Of a stretch of 6,025 nt of DNA, positions 1 to 5,998 are shown in pieces. Numbering within the stretch: position 1 is the stretch's first letter; every line of letters begins with the position of its first letter. The notes under the pieces were generated by a model, which saw only the letters and a list, made by a program, of their open reading frames with translations, ran no database searches and was not told the DNA's origin. The translations under genes were made by a program, and so were the position numbers. The stretch is from Bordetella parapertussis (lineage in GTDB: Bacteria > Pseudomonadota > Gammaproteobacteria > Burkholderiales > SG8-41): assembly GCA_945863085.1 (NCBI GenBank), contig CAMBCD010000180.1, positions 1 through 6,025 of the forward strand, given 5' to 3'.

Positions 1-223
1 GGAACAGTACATGGTGGCCGAGTTCCTGGAACTGGCGCAGCTTGTTGATCAGCACGGTATGACCCAGGTGCAGATCCGGCGCCGTCGGATCAAACCCGGC
101 CTTGATGCGCAAGGGCCGGCCAGTGGCGAGTTTTTCGCGCAATTCCGGCTCGCGCAGCAATTCGTCGCAACCACGGCGGATGATCTCGATTTGGCGATCG
201 ATGCTGGTCACGTTGTTGGTCAT
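1..223 (-). CDS. tyrS: Tyrosyl-tRNA synthetase, N-terminal part (cut by window edge)
   Basis: This cytoplasmic class I aminoacyl-tRNA synthetase attaches tyrosine to tRNA-Tyr in an ATP-dependent reaction. Only the first 74 codons lie in the window; the rest continues beyond the left edge. The visible protein has a helical N-terminus rich in Glu and Arg, then the start of the Rossmann catalytic domain, [15 protein letters not shown] at residues 41-55. It contains the class I HIGH signature as HLGH at 52-55, followed by [15 protein letters not shown]. The [15 protein letters not shown] pattern is typical of the TyrS type common in Beta- and Gammaproteobacteria. The ATG at 223-221 is the earliest possible start because an in-frame TGA sits directly before it (226-224). 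No convincing Shine-Dalgarno sequence precedes it. The gene is divergent from the M23 peptidase gene and shares the 224-344 spacer with it. Confidence 0.93.
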   Translation of the reverse strand, partial: MTNNVTSIDRQIEIIRRGCDELLREPELREKLATGRPLRIKAGFDPTAPDLHLGHTVLINKLRQFQELGHHVLF

Positions 224-344
224 TCAGTGTGGTATTTCACATTGCAAAAAACGGGTTTTCCAGCCCACGGTACTCTGCTAAGCTTCGGCCTGAAAACGCT
301 TCCAAATTCGCTGCAAATCCCGTTGTAAATCATAAGGAAAGCGC
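224..344. promoter_or_regulatory. Divergent intergenic region between tyrS and the M23 peptidase gene
   Basis: These 121 bases separate two divergent start codons, so promoters for both directions should lie here or inside the flanking 5' ends. The region is more AT-rich than the genes. I see no hexamer pair close enough to consensus to name. On the plus strand TTTTCC (256-261) and TAAGCT (279-284) are 17 bases apart but match poorly. The peptidase gene has a clear ribosome binding site, AAGGA at 334-338, six bases before its ATG, and an in-frame TAA at 333-335 fixes that ATG as the earliest start. A small inverted repeat, TGTG-GTATTT-CACA (228-241), lies just before the tyrS start. That promoters are present is inferred from gene orientation, not from motifs. 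Confidence 0.45.
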
Positions 345-1661
345 ATGTTGTCAGCGCGATTCGCGATTCTAGCGCAAAAACTTTCAGGCTGGCTCCACGG
401 CAGTACGGCGCGGCGCGTGCTGCTTGCGCTGGTGCTGCCATTTGTCGGCGTGATGGCGGCGTTCGGCATCGCCCCCGACACCGTCACCGATACCGTGGCG
501 CGGGAGAACGTGGTCGAGGAACTGGTGCTGCCGGCGCTGCCCGTCACCGAAACCTCGGGCGAAACCTACTGGCGCGAAACGCGCATCGAGCGCGGCGACA
601 CCATCGCCTCCATATTGCAGCGCCTGCAGATCGACGAAGCCGGTTCGGCCCTGCTGCTGCAACATACGCGACAGGCGCGTGCGCTGTACCGACTGATCCC
701 GGGGCGCACGGTGCGCGCCCAGACCACCGGCGACGGCCGCTTGCTGGCGCTGCGCTACCTGAATGGCGCGCAACTGCTGAAAATCGACCAAGCCGGCAAC
801 GATGTGCTGCAGGTCTGGGAAGGCCCCGCCGATGTCGAGACCCAGGTCCACATGCGCTCCGGCGAAATCGTGTCCTCGCTGTTTGCCGCAACCGACGCCG
901 CCGGCATGTCCGATGCAGTCGCCGTGCAAATTGCCGACATCTTTTCCACTGACATTGACTTTCATCGCGACCTGCGCCGCGGCGACCGCTTTTCCGCCAT
1001 TTACGAAGTGCAGTATCACCAGGGTGAGCCGGTGAAGACCAACCGCCTGTTGGCGGCGGAATTCACCAATCAGGGCAAAACTTTCCATGCGGTATGGTTC
1101 CAGAACCCCGAAGGTGAGGGTGGCTATTACACACTGGACGGCAAAAACATCCGCAAGGCCTTCCTGCGTTCGCCGCTGGAATTCTCACGCATCAGTTCGG
1201 GTTTCACGAGAGCGCGCTTCCATCCGGTGCTGAAAACCTGGCGCGCCCACACCGGCGTCGATTACGCGGCGCCCACCGGCACCCGGATCAAGGCCACCGG
1301 CAGCGGCATTGTCGAATTCGCCGGACGCCAGGGTGGTTACGGCAACCTGGTGGTGTTGCGGCACCAGTCGAAATACACCACCTGGTACGGCCATCTGTCA
1401 GGATTCGCACCGGGCATGCAGCGCGGCAAGCGCGTGTCCCAGGGTGACATCATTGGTTATGTCGGTAGCACCGGACTCGCCACCGGCCCCCACCTGCATT
1501 ACGAATTCCGCATCAACAACGCCCACCAGGATCCCTTGCGCGTCGCGATGCCGCCGGCACCGCCGCTGGCGCCGCAATACCGCACCGCGTTTGACGAGGT
1601 CACGCGCCCAATGAACGATCGCCTCGCGTTGCTGCGGCAGATCTCCCCGGTAACCCGCTAA
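345..1661 (+). CDS. Membrane-anchored M23 family peptidoglycan DD-endopeptidase (MepM/YebA-like)
   Basis: This is a predicted zinc endopeptidase that cuts peptide cross-links in peptidoglycan so that new wall can be inserted or remodelled; it acts in the periplasm. The 438-residue length is close to that of E. coli MepM (about 440). A short basic N-terminal tail (1-23) precedes one hydrophobic segment at about 24-43 (RRVLLALVLPFVGVMAAFGI), an inner-membrane anchor or uncleaved signal. Residues about 76-160 form an OapA/LysM-like domain (RETRIERGDTIASILQRL). Residues about 170-275 resemble the second domain of Csd3-type peptidases (IFSTDIDFHRDLRRGDRFSAIYE). The catalytic M23 domain covers about 285-400. 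Its expected zinc ligands are H302 and D306 (HTGVD) and H385 (HLH), with H350 (WYGH) and H383 as active-site histidines, so it looks active. A proline/alanine-rich stretch (402-410) begins the C-terminal tail. AAGGA at 334-338 supports the start. It probably shares a transcript with anmK, 11 bases downstream. The exact bond cut cannot be read from sequence. Confidence 0.93.
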   Translation: MLSARFAILAQKLSGWLHGSTARRVLLALVLPFVGVMAAFGIAPDTVTDTVARENVVEELVLPALPVTETSGETYWRETRIERGDTIASILQRLQIDEAGSALLLQHTRQARALYRLIPGRTVRAQTTGDGRLLALRYLNGAQLLKIDQAGNDVLQVWEGPADVETQVHMRSGEIVSSLFAATDAAGMSDAVAVQIADIFSTDIDFHRDLRRGDRFSAIYEVQYHQGEPVKTNRLLAAEFTNQGKTFHAVWFQNPEGEGGYYTLDGKNIRKAFLRSPLEFSRISSGFTRARFHPVLKTWRAHTGVDYAAPTGTRIKATGSGIVEFAGRQGGYGNLVVLRHQSKYTTWYGHLSGFAPGMQRGKRVSQGDIIGYVGSTGLATGPHLHYEFRINNAHQDPLRVAMPPAPPLAPQYRTAFDEVTRPMNDRLALLRQISPVTR

Positions 1662-1672
1662 AGCGCGGCACG

Positions 1673-2761
1673 ATGCCCGGTCTGCATATCGGGTTGATGT
1701 CCGGCACCAGCATGGACGGCATCGACGCCGTGCTGGTGGACCTCAGCAATACCCCCAAACTGCTGCACCACAGCCACCAGCCGTTTTCACCGCAATTGCG
1801 CGCAGTACTGCTCGCGCTGAACGAACCGGGCAGTGATGAACTGCATCGCGCTGCGCTGGCGGCAAACGCGCTCGCACTGGGTTATGCCACAGTAGTACGT
1901 ACGCTGCTGACACAGGCTCACGTGACTGCTGACCAGGTCGCCGCCATCGGTTGCCACGGCCAGACCGTGCGCCATCGCCCGGAATCCGGCTACACCCTGC
2001 AACTGGTCAACGCTGCGCTGCTGGCCGAACTCACCGGCATCCGCGTGATCTGCGATTTCCGCAGCCGCGACATCGCTGCCGGTGGCGAAGGAGCGCCGCT
2101 GGTGCCGGCCTTCCATCGCGCGGTGTTTGCACATCAGCAACAATCGCGTGCGGTGGTCAATATCGGCGGCATTGCCAATATCACCTGCCTACCGGCGCAG
2201 GGCGATGTCATCGGTTTCGACTGCGGTCCCGGCAATGTACTGATGGACGGCTGGATCATGGCGCATCAGGGTGCCAGCTACGACGTCGGCGGCGCCTGGG
2301 CAGCTCAGGGCACCGTATTGCCGGAATTGCTGGAGCGCCTGCTGGCACACGAGTTTTTTGAACGCTTGCCGCCGAAAAGCACGGGACGTGAAACCTTCAA
2401 TCTGCAAAACCTCAAACAGGCGCTGGCCGGCAACGAACGGCCCGTGGACGTACAGGCTACGTTGTGCGAACTGACCGCGACGGGCATCGCCCGGGCGCTG
2501 GCAGCGCATTGCGCCGATGCCGCAGAGGTGTATCTGTGTGGCGGCGGTGCCCGCAACAACACCTTGCGCAAGCGTCTGGCGGCATTGCTGCCGAGGCGAC
2601 GCGTTGCGATCACCGACGAACTGGATATTGCCGCCGAATCGGTGGAAGCCGCAGCGTTTGCATGGCTGGCGCAACGCGCGCTGGCCGGGGAACCCGGCAA
2701 CCTGCCACAGGTCACCGGTGCCCGCGGCCTGCGCGTGCTGGGGGCGATCTATCCGGCCTGA
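1673..2761 (+). CDS. anmK: Anhydro-N-acetylmuramic acid kinase
   Basis: AnmK uses ATP and water to open the 1,6-anhydro ring of anhydro-N-acetylmuramic acid and phosphorylate it, giving MurNAc-6-phosphate. This is a cytoplasmic step that returns wall sugars released by lytic transglycosylases to metabolism. The 362 residues match the usual length (about 365-370). Family signatures run in order through the ASKHA-type kinase fold: GLMSGTSMDGIDAVLVD (7-23), IGCHGQTVRHRP (92-103), DFRSRDIAAGGEGAPLVPAFH (128-148), VVNIGGIANIT (161-171), FDCGPGNVLMDGW (182-194) with the presumed catalytic base D183, PPKSTGRETFN (233-243), YLCGGGARNNTL (287-298) and GNLPQVTGA (342-350). No key motif is missing. The ATG follows the peptidase stop by 11 bases with no obvious Shine-Dalgarno sequence, which suggests translation coupled to the upstream gene. 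Pairing with a wall hydrolase fits a wall-turnover role. Confidence 0.97.
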   Translation: MPGLHIGLMSGTSMDGIDAVLVDLSNTPKLLHHSHQPFSPQLRAVLLALNEPGSDELHRAALAANALALGYATVVRTLLTQAHVTADQVAAIGCHGQTVRHRPESGYTLQLVNAALLAELTGIRVICDFRSRDIAAGGEGAPLVPAFHRAVFAHQQQSRAVVNIGGIANITCLPAQGDVIGFDCGPGNVLMDGWIMAHQGASYDVGGAWAAQGTVLPELLERLLAHEFFERLPPKSTGRETFNLQNLKQALAGNERPVDVQATLCELTATGIARALAAHCADAAEVYLCGGGARNNTLRKRLAALLPRRRVAITDELDIAAESVEAAAFAWLAQRALAGEPGNLPQVTGARGLRVLGAIYPA

Positions 2762-2786
2762 CCAGGAATGCTGCGCCTGAAAAACA

Positions 2787-2810
2787 AAACGGGGGCTTGC
2801 GCCCCCGTTT
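2787..2810. terminator. Bidirectional intrinsic terminator between anmK and erpA
   Basis: A perfect 10-bp stem (AAACGGGGGC and GCCCCCGTTT) closes over a TTGC loop in the 71-base gap between two convergent genes. On the minus strand the stem is followed by TTTTGTTTTT-like sequence, a good U-tract for stopping transcripts from erpA. On the plus strand only GTTT follows, so termination of anmK transcripts may be weaker. The structure is read directly from the sequence; the efficiencies are inferred. Confidence 0.9.
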
Positions 2811-2832
2811 GATGTGCCGCTGAAGTTTTCGC

Positions 2833-3186
2833 TTACGCCGAGAACGACGAACCGCAGCCGCAGGTGGAACTGGCGTTCGGATTCTTGATCACGAACTGCG
2901 CACCTTCGACATTTTCCTGATAGTCGATTTCTGCGCCGGTCAGGTATTGCAGGCTCATCGGATCAACCAGCAGCGTGACGCCGCCTTTTTGCAGGGAGGT
3001 GTCGTCATCGTTGACCGCTTCGTCGAAGGTGAACCCGTACTGAAATCCGGAACAGCCGCCGCCGGTGACAAACACCCGCAGCTTGAGTCCGGGATTGCCC
3101 TCTTCTTCGATCAACTGCCGCACTTTGGCCGCGGCGTTTTCGGTGAACACCAGCGGATCCGGCATCATTTCCACAACTGCATTCAT
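2833..3186 (-). CDS. erpA: Iron-sulfur cluster insertion protein ErpA (A-type carrier)
   Basis: This A-type carrier receives Fe-S clusters from the assembly scaffold and passes them to apo-enzymes in the cytoplasm; in E. coli ErpA is essential for maturing the isoprenoid enzymes IspG and IspH. The 117 residues fit the family (about 107-120). The three cluster-binding cysteines are all present: C45 in [12 protein letters not shown] (41-52), and C109 and C111 in STCGCGSSF near the C-terminus. The start [19 protein letters not shown] and the TFDE at 53-56 favour ErpA over IscA or SufA, though A-type paralogues are hard to separate without a tree. AGGAG at 3197-3193 lies six bases before the ATG. 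The gene follows the bactofilin after 63 bases, with a TATAAT box between them, so it may be transcribed alone as well as by read-through. No isc or suf genes are in the window, which is usual for erpA. Confidence 0.94.
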   Translation of the reverse strand: MNAVVEMMPDPLVFTENAAAKVRQLIEEEGNPGLKLRVFVTGGGCSGFQYGFTFDEAVNDDDTSLQKGGVTLLVDPMSLQYLTGAEIDYQENVEGAQFVIKNPNASSTCGCGSSFSA

Positions 3187-3213
3187 CGCTTGCTCCTGTT
3201 CGGTGCTGCACTA

Positions 3214-3236
3214 CAGGGAACCATTATATCCCCCTG
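3214..3236 (-). promoter_or_regulatory. Putative erpA promoter -10 box inside a short dyad
   Basis: On the minus strand a perfect TATAAT (3228-3223) lies 36 bases before the erpA start codon, in the 63-base gap after the bactofilin gene. No good -35 hexamer is found 16-18 bases upstream (sequence around AAGCGC), so it would need an activator or be weak. The box sits in the centre of an inverted repeat with 5-bp arms, CAGGG and CCCTG, spanning 3214-3236, which could be an operator. In E. coli erpA is controlled by IscR, but this dyad does not clearly match an IscR site. Confidence 0.45.
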
Positions 3237-3249
3237 CCCCTGCCGGCGC

Positions 3250-3657
3250 TTACTCTGCCGCAGCGGGCTTGAATTTGACGACTTTGTCGGCCTTGACGTC
3301 ATCCTGATACACCAACCGGCCCTGCACCACGGCACCCAGCTGCATTTCCAGGGTCCGGTAATACACATCCCCTGTGACATTCGCTTTGCTCTGCAGTTCG
3401 ACGTAATCGGCGGCATGCACCGGGCCAACCACCGTGCCATTGATAACCACATGGGAAACACGGATTTCCCCTTCGATGCGTGCGGCCTCCGACAGCACCA
3501 GCGTGCCCGGCTTGCCTTCCGCGGAAATCACGTTGCCATGCACATGACCATCAACGCGCAGTCCGCCGTCGAAGGTCAGATCACCCTTGATCACGGTGCC
3601 CGCCCCGATCAGGCAGTCAATGCGGTTCTGGGGTTTGCTGGGTTTATTGCCAAACAT
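3250..3657 (-). CDS. Bactofilin (polymer-forming cytoskeletal protein)
   Basis: Bactofilins are small cytoplasmic proteins with a right-handed beta-helix core that polymerise without nucleotides, often on the inner membrane, and act as scaffolds for cell-shape, stalk or polarity factors. The 135 residues match the family (PF04519). A short disordered basic N-terminus (MFGNKPSKPQ) leads to the core at about 13-118, with the typical repeated glycine turns: LIGAGTVIKGDLTFDGGLRVDGHVHGNV (16-43), then LVLSEAARIEGEIRVSHVVINGTVVG (53-78) and VELQSKANVTGDVYYRTLEMQLGAVVQG (86-113). A short Lys/Ala-rich tail follows (119-135). GGGAG (minus strand 3670-3666), eight bases before the ATG, is a good ribosome binding site. 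It lies 14 bases after the stop of the membrane coiled-coil gene, so the two are very probably co-transcribed. The particular cell process it serves is not known from sequence. Confidence 0.93.
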   Translation of the reverse strand: MFGNKPSKPQNRIDCLIGAGTVIKGDLTFDGGLRVDGHVHGNVISAEGKPGTLVLSEAARIEGEIRVSHVVINGTVVGPVHAADYVELQSKANVTGDVYYRTLEMQLGAVVQGRLVYQDDVKADKVVKFKPAAAE

Positions 3658-3671
3658 GATGACGTCTCCCG

Positions 3672-4424
3672 CTATGAAATCGTGACATTGTGGGTCAGTT
3701 TGGGCGCATCAGAACTGCCTTCGAACACGCGCACCTGCAGCCCCTTTACCACCGCATCGGGCGCGATCCGGAACATGCCTTCGATGCGCTGAAACAGCTT
3801 GAAACTGACCTGATATTCCTTGGACGCCCCCCCCTTGGGATCCGGGGGCAGCATCAGGACTACTTTACGGCCATCCTGCTGCAGATTCAATATGAACTGC
3901 AGGCGGCCGTTGAACTCCTTGGCCCGCTCCCCCGTCTGCACCAGCAACAACTGGTAGCGATATTCACCGGGGACGGTTTCCGGCATCAGGCGGAAGCGAT
4001 TGACGCTGACGGCGCCTTCCTTGCCGGTGGTCGCGGTCAGCGACTGGAAAAACGCGAGGTCTTCCTTCAACGTGGCATTTTCCTGGGCCAGTGATTTGAC
4101 CTGCCGGGCCAGGTCGCCGTAGGTCGCGCGCTCAATCTGCAGCTGGCGCTCGGCCGCTGCGGTTTTGGCATTCAGTTCCGCGAGTTCGCCCTGCTGCTGG
4201 CGTACGGTTTCGTCGAGCTGCGCGCGCAGGCGCGTCGCCTCCCCCTGGCGGAAGCCGGCATATTCCAGGCCGAAGTCATAGGTAAACCAGGCCACGCCGG
4301 CAACCAGCATCCCGCCCGCCACCACGCCGCTCCAGCGCCAGTACCACGGCATGTGCGGACGCACCGCGAGACGCGGTGCGTCGATGCCGAAACGGCGCAC
4401 GATGTTTTTGAGCGTGCGCTTCAT
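3672..4424 (-). CDS. Single-pass membrane protein with periplasmic coiled coil (DUF6776-like)
   Basis: No function is known for this 250-residue protein. It resembles the betaproteobacterial family I recall as DUF6776, a name given from memory. The N-terminal tail (1-30) is strongly basic and ends in RPHMPWYWRW, followed by one membrane helix at about 31-50 (SGVVAGGMLVAGVAWFTYDF). By the positive-inside rule the tail faces the cytoplasm and the rest the periplasm. Residues about 60-128 form a long Gln/Glu/Ala/Leu-rich coiled coil. About 138-250 form a probably beta-rich globular domain (NRFRLMPETVPGEYRYQLLL, FNGRLQFILNL, SFKLFQRIEGMF). I see no catalytic motif. It starts four bases after argC without a clear Shine-Dalgarno sequence, suggesting translational coupling, and ends 14 bases before the bactofilin gene. 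That tight link suggests a membrane partner or adaptor for the bactofilin; this is inference. A run of eight G encodes residues 197-200. Confidence 0.88.
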   Translation of the reverse strand: MKRTLKNIVRRFGIDAPRLAVRPHMPWYWRWSGVVAGGMLVAGVAWFTYDFGLEYAGFRQGEATRLRAQLDETVRQQQGELAELNAKTAAAERQLQIERATYGDLARQVKSLAQENATLKEDLAFFQSLTATTGKEGAVSVNRFRLMPETVPGEYRYQLLLVQTGERAKEFNGRLQFILNLQQDGRKVVLMLPPDPKGGASKEYQVSFKLFQRIEGMFRIAPDAVVKGLQVRVFEGSSDAPKLTHNVTIS

Positions 4425-4428
4425 GCGA

Positions 4429-5478
4429 TCAGGGCAGCAAGGCCACCTGGGTCAGGCCGGTATCCTCGGCCAGCCCGAACAGGATATTCATGTTCTGCAC
4501 GGCCTGGCCGGCCGCGCCCTTGACCAGGTTGTCGATCACCGACAACACGACCACGGTATCTCCACCCTGGGGCAGGTGCACGGCCATGCGGCACTGGTTG
4601 GCACCGCGCACCGAACGCGTTTCGGGATGGCTGCCTGCCGGCATCACATCGACAAACGCTTCACCGGCGTAACGCTTTTCAAACAGAGCCTGCAAATCGG
4701 CGGCGGTCATCGGCTTGGTCAGCCGCGCATACAGCGTGGCATGGATGCCGCGGATCATCGGCGTCAAATGCGGCACGAACACCAGCCCAACCGGCTTTCC
4801 GGCGACGCGGGTCAGTCCTTGTGCAATTTCCGGCTGATGGCGATGTCCGCCCACGCCGTAAGCCTTGAAATTGTCGGCCGCTTCGGCATGCAGGATATGG
4901 GTCTCGGCCTTGCGCCCGGCCCCGGACACGCCGGACTTGGCGTCGGCAATCAGATGACCGGCATCCACGCAGCCGGCTTCGATCAGCGGCAGGAATCCCA
5001 GTTGCACTGCGGTCGGGTAACACCCCGGATTGGCGATCACCCGCGCTTTTTTGATCTCCGCTCGATTGACTTCGGGCAAGGCGTACACCGCCTCTGCCAC
5101 CAACTCCGGACAGGCGTGTTTCATCTTGTAATACTGTTCCCAGATCGCCACGTCGCGGATGCGGAAGTCGGCGGCGAGGTCGATGACCTTCACCCCGGCA
5201 TCGACCAGCGCACGCGTTTCCTGCATCGCGACCCCGTTGGGCGTCGCGAAAAACACCACATCACATGTGTCAAGCCCGGACGCAGCCGGTTCGCTGAAGC
5301 GCAGGCTGACCCGGCCGCGCAAATTGGGAAACATCTCGGCGACCGGCATGCCGGCTTCCTTGCGCGAAGTAATCGCGCGCAACTCGGCGTGCGGATGCTG
5401 GGCCAGCAAACGCAGCAATTCGACCCCGGTATACCCGGTACCGCCGACGATCCCCGCCTTGATGGTCTTCTGAGTCAT
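4429..5478 (-). CDS. argC: N-acetyl-gamma-glutamyl-phosphate reductase
   Basis: ArgC reduces N-acetyl-glutamyl-5-phosphate to the semialdehyde with NADPH, the third step of arginine biosynthesis from glutamate, in the cytoplasm. The 349 residues fit the long-form family (about 340-350). The N-terminal Rossmann motif [17 protein letters not shown] (9-25) binds NADPH. The catalytic cysteine is C153 in [14 protein letters not shown] (148-161). The GHRHQPEI stretch (211-218) carries the conserved active-site histidine. Other family blocks are [10 protein letters not shown] (98-107), [12 protein letters not shown] (179-190), [10 protein letters not shown] (236-245) and [16 protein letters not shown] (316-331), all intact. 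The ATG at 5478 is preceded by a purine-rich AAGGCAGGCAGG stretch (5492-5481) that may act as ribosome binding site. No other arg genes are nearby. The gene heads a leftward run with the membrane coiled-coil protein (4-base gap), the bactofilin and perhaps erpA, and it is separated from rpsI by a terminator. Confidence 0.97.
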   Translation of the reverse strand: MTQKTIKAGIVGGTGYTGVELLRLLAQHPHAELRAITSRKEAGMPVAEMFPNLRGRVSLRFSEPAASGLDTCDVVFFATPNGVAMQETRALVDAGVKVIDLAADFRIRDVAIWEQYYKMKHACPELVAEAVYALPEVNRAEIKKARVIANPGCYPTAVQLGFLPLIEAGCVDAGHLIADAKSGVSGAGRKAETHILHAEAADNFKAYGVGGHRHQPEIAQGLTRVAGKPVGLVFVPHLTPMIRGIHATLYARLTKPMTAADLQALFEKRYAGEAFVDVMPAGSHPETRSVRGANQCRMAVHLPQGGDTVVVLSVIDNLVKGAAGQAVQNMNILFGLAEDTGLTQVALLP

Positions 5479-5513
5479 GTCCTGCCTGCCTTCCCTGCAT
5501 GCCGGTTTGTCGG

Positions 5514-5544
5514 CTTATAACGACACTTTCGCCAGAGACGACAA
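5514..5544 (-). promoter_or_regulatory. Possible argC promoter
   Basis: In the gap before argC the minus strand shows TATAAG (5519-5514), matching the sigma-70 -10 box at five of six positions. TTGTCG (5544-5539), a four-of-six -35 match, lies 19 bases upstream. The spacing is longer than ideal. The -35 would overlap the foot of the rpsI terminator hairpin. The terminator upstream makes a promoter here necessary for argC; which bases form it is a guess. Confidence 0.35.
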
Positions 5545-5567
5545 AGCCGCCCTTGGGCGGCTTTGTC
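5540..5567 (-). terminator. Intrinsic terminator after rpsI
   Basis: The arms at 5540-5552 (GACAAAGCCGCCC) and 5555-5567 (GGGCGGCTTTGTC) are perfectly complementary over 13 bases around a TT centre. In practice this gives a 12-bp stem with a four-base loop. It starts 27 bases past the rpsI stop, between the ribosomal operon and argC. The A-run and T-run inside the stem (AAAGCC...GGCTTT) are typical of intrinsic terminators, although the downstream T-tract is short (CTTTGTCGTCTCT). Confidence 0.8.
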
Positions 5568-5594
5568 CGAACACTGTTCTGCCAAAAAAACGCG

Positions 5595-5987
5595 TTACCG
5601 CTTGGAGAACTGCTTGCGCCGCCGCGCTTTGCGCAAACCGACTTTTTTACGCTCGACTTCGCGCGCATCGCGCGTGACGAGGCCCGCCTTGCGCAGCACC
5701 GGTTTCAGTGCAGCGTCATAATCAATCAGCGCGCGGGTGATGCCGTGGCGCACTGCACCAGCCTGACCTGATTCGCCGCCACCGGTCACGTTGACCTTGA
5801 TATCAAAGGTATCCAGCTTCTCGATCAGCACGAGCGGCTGGCGCACGACCATGCGGCCGGTTTCACGCGAGAAAAACTCGTCGACCGGTTTGCCGTTGAC
5901 GACGATGCTGCCCTTGCCGGGCTGCAGATAAACACGGGCCACTGCGCTTTTGCGCCGGCCGGTACCGTAGTTTTTTTGAACTGCCAT
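5595..5987 (-). CDS. rpsI: 30S ribosomal protein S9
   Basis: S9 (uS9) is part of the head of the small ribosomal subunit; its C-terminal tail reaches the P site and contacts tRNA. The 130 residues equal the usual bacterial length. Signature blocks are intact: [20 protein letters not shown] (7-26), [19 protein letters not shown] (69-87) and the very basic end [18 protein letters not shown] (106-123) followed by RKQFSKR, which includes the universal terminal Lys-Arg tail. AGGA (6000-5997) lies nine bases before the ATG and overlaps the rplM stop region. Only 11 bases separate it from rplM, the standard rplM-rpsI operon. A run of seven A follows codon 4 (within Gln-Lys-Asn). Confidence 0.98.
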   Translation of the reverse strand: MAVQKNYGTGRRKSAVARVYLQPGKGSIVVNGKPVDEFFSRETGRMVVRQPLVLIEKLDTFDIKVNVTGGGESGQAGAVRHGITRALIDYDAALKPVLRKAGLVTRDAREVERKKVGLRKARRRKQFSKR

Positions 5988-5998
5988 GGTCTGTGATC

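Noticed and set aside
11..328. Plus-strand open frame of 105 codons at the left end
   Set aside because: Most of it is antisense to the tyrS 5' end, whose HLGH motif is clear; the remainder is the divergent spacer.
384..1088. Minus-strand open frame of 234 codons inside the M23 gene
   Set aside because: It is the reverse-strand shadow of the peptidase coding sequence, low in recognisable motifs and rich in Gly, Ala, Gln and His.
2464..2823. Plus-strand frame running through the end of anmK and the terminator
   Set aside because: It is an out-of-frame overlap with anmK that translates the terminator hairpin; its Arg/Gly/Cys-rich sequence shows no domain.
2947..3792. Plus-strand open frame of 281 codons across erpA and the bactofilin
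   Set aside because: It is antisense to two recognisable genes and crosses their intergenic gap; there is no ribosome binding site and no family resemblance.
4351..5520. Long plus-strand open frame of 389 codons covering the argC region
   Set aside because: It is fully antisense to argC, whose motifs are intact. Its protein is rich in His, Arg and Gln with no domain pattern, which is typical of the reverse strand of GC-rich genes.
5971..5977. Run of seven A after codon 4 of rpsI as a possible programmed slippage site
   Set aside because: The zero frame gives a full normal S9 and an out-of-frame product would be short; there is no stimulatory structure and no known precedent in rpsI.
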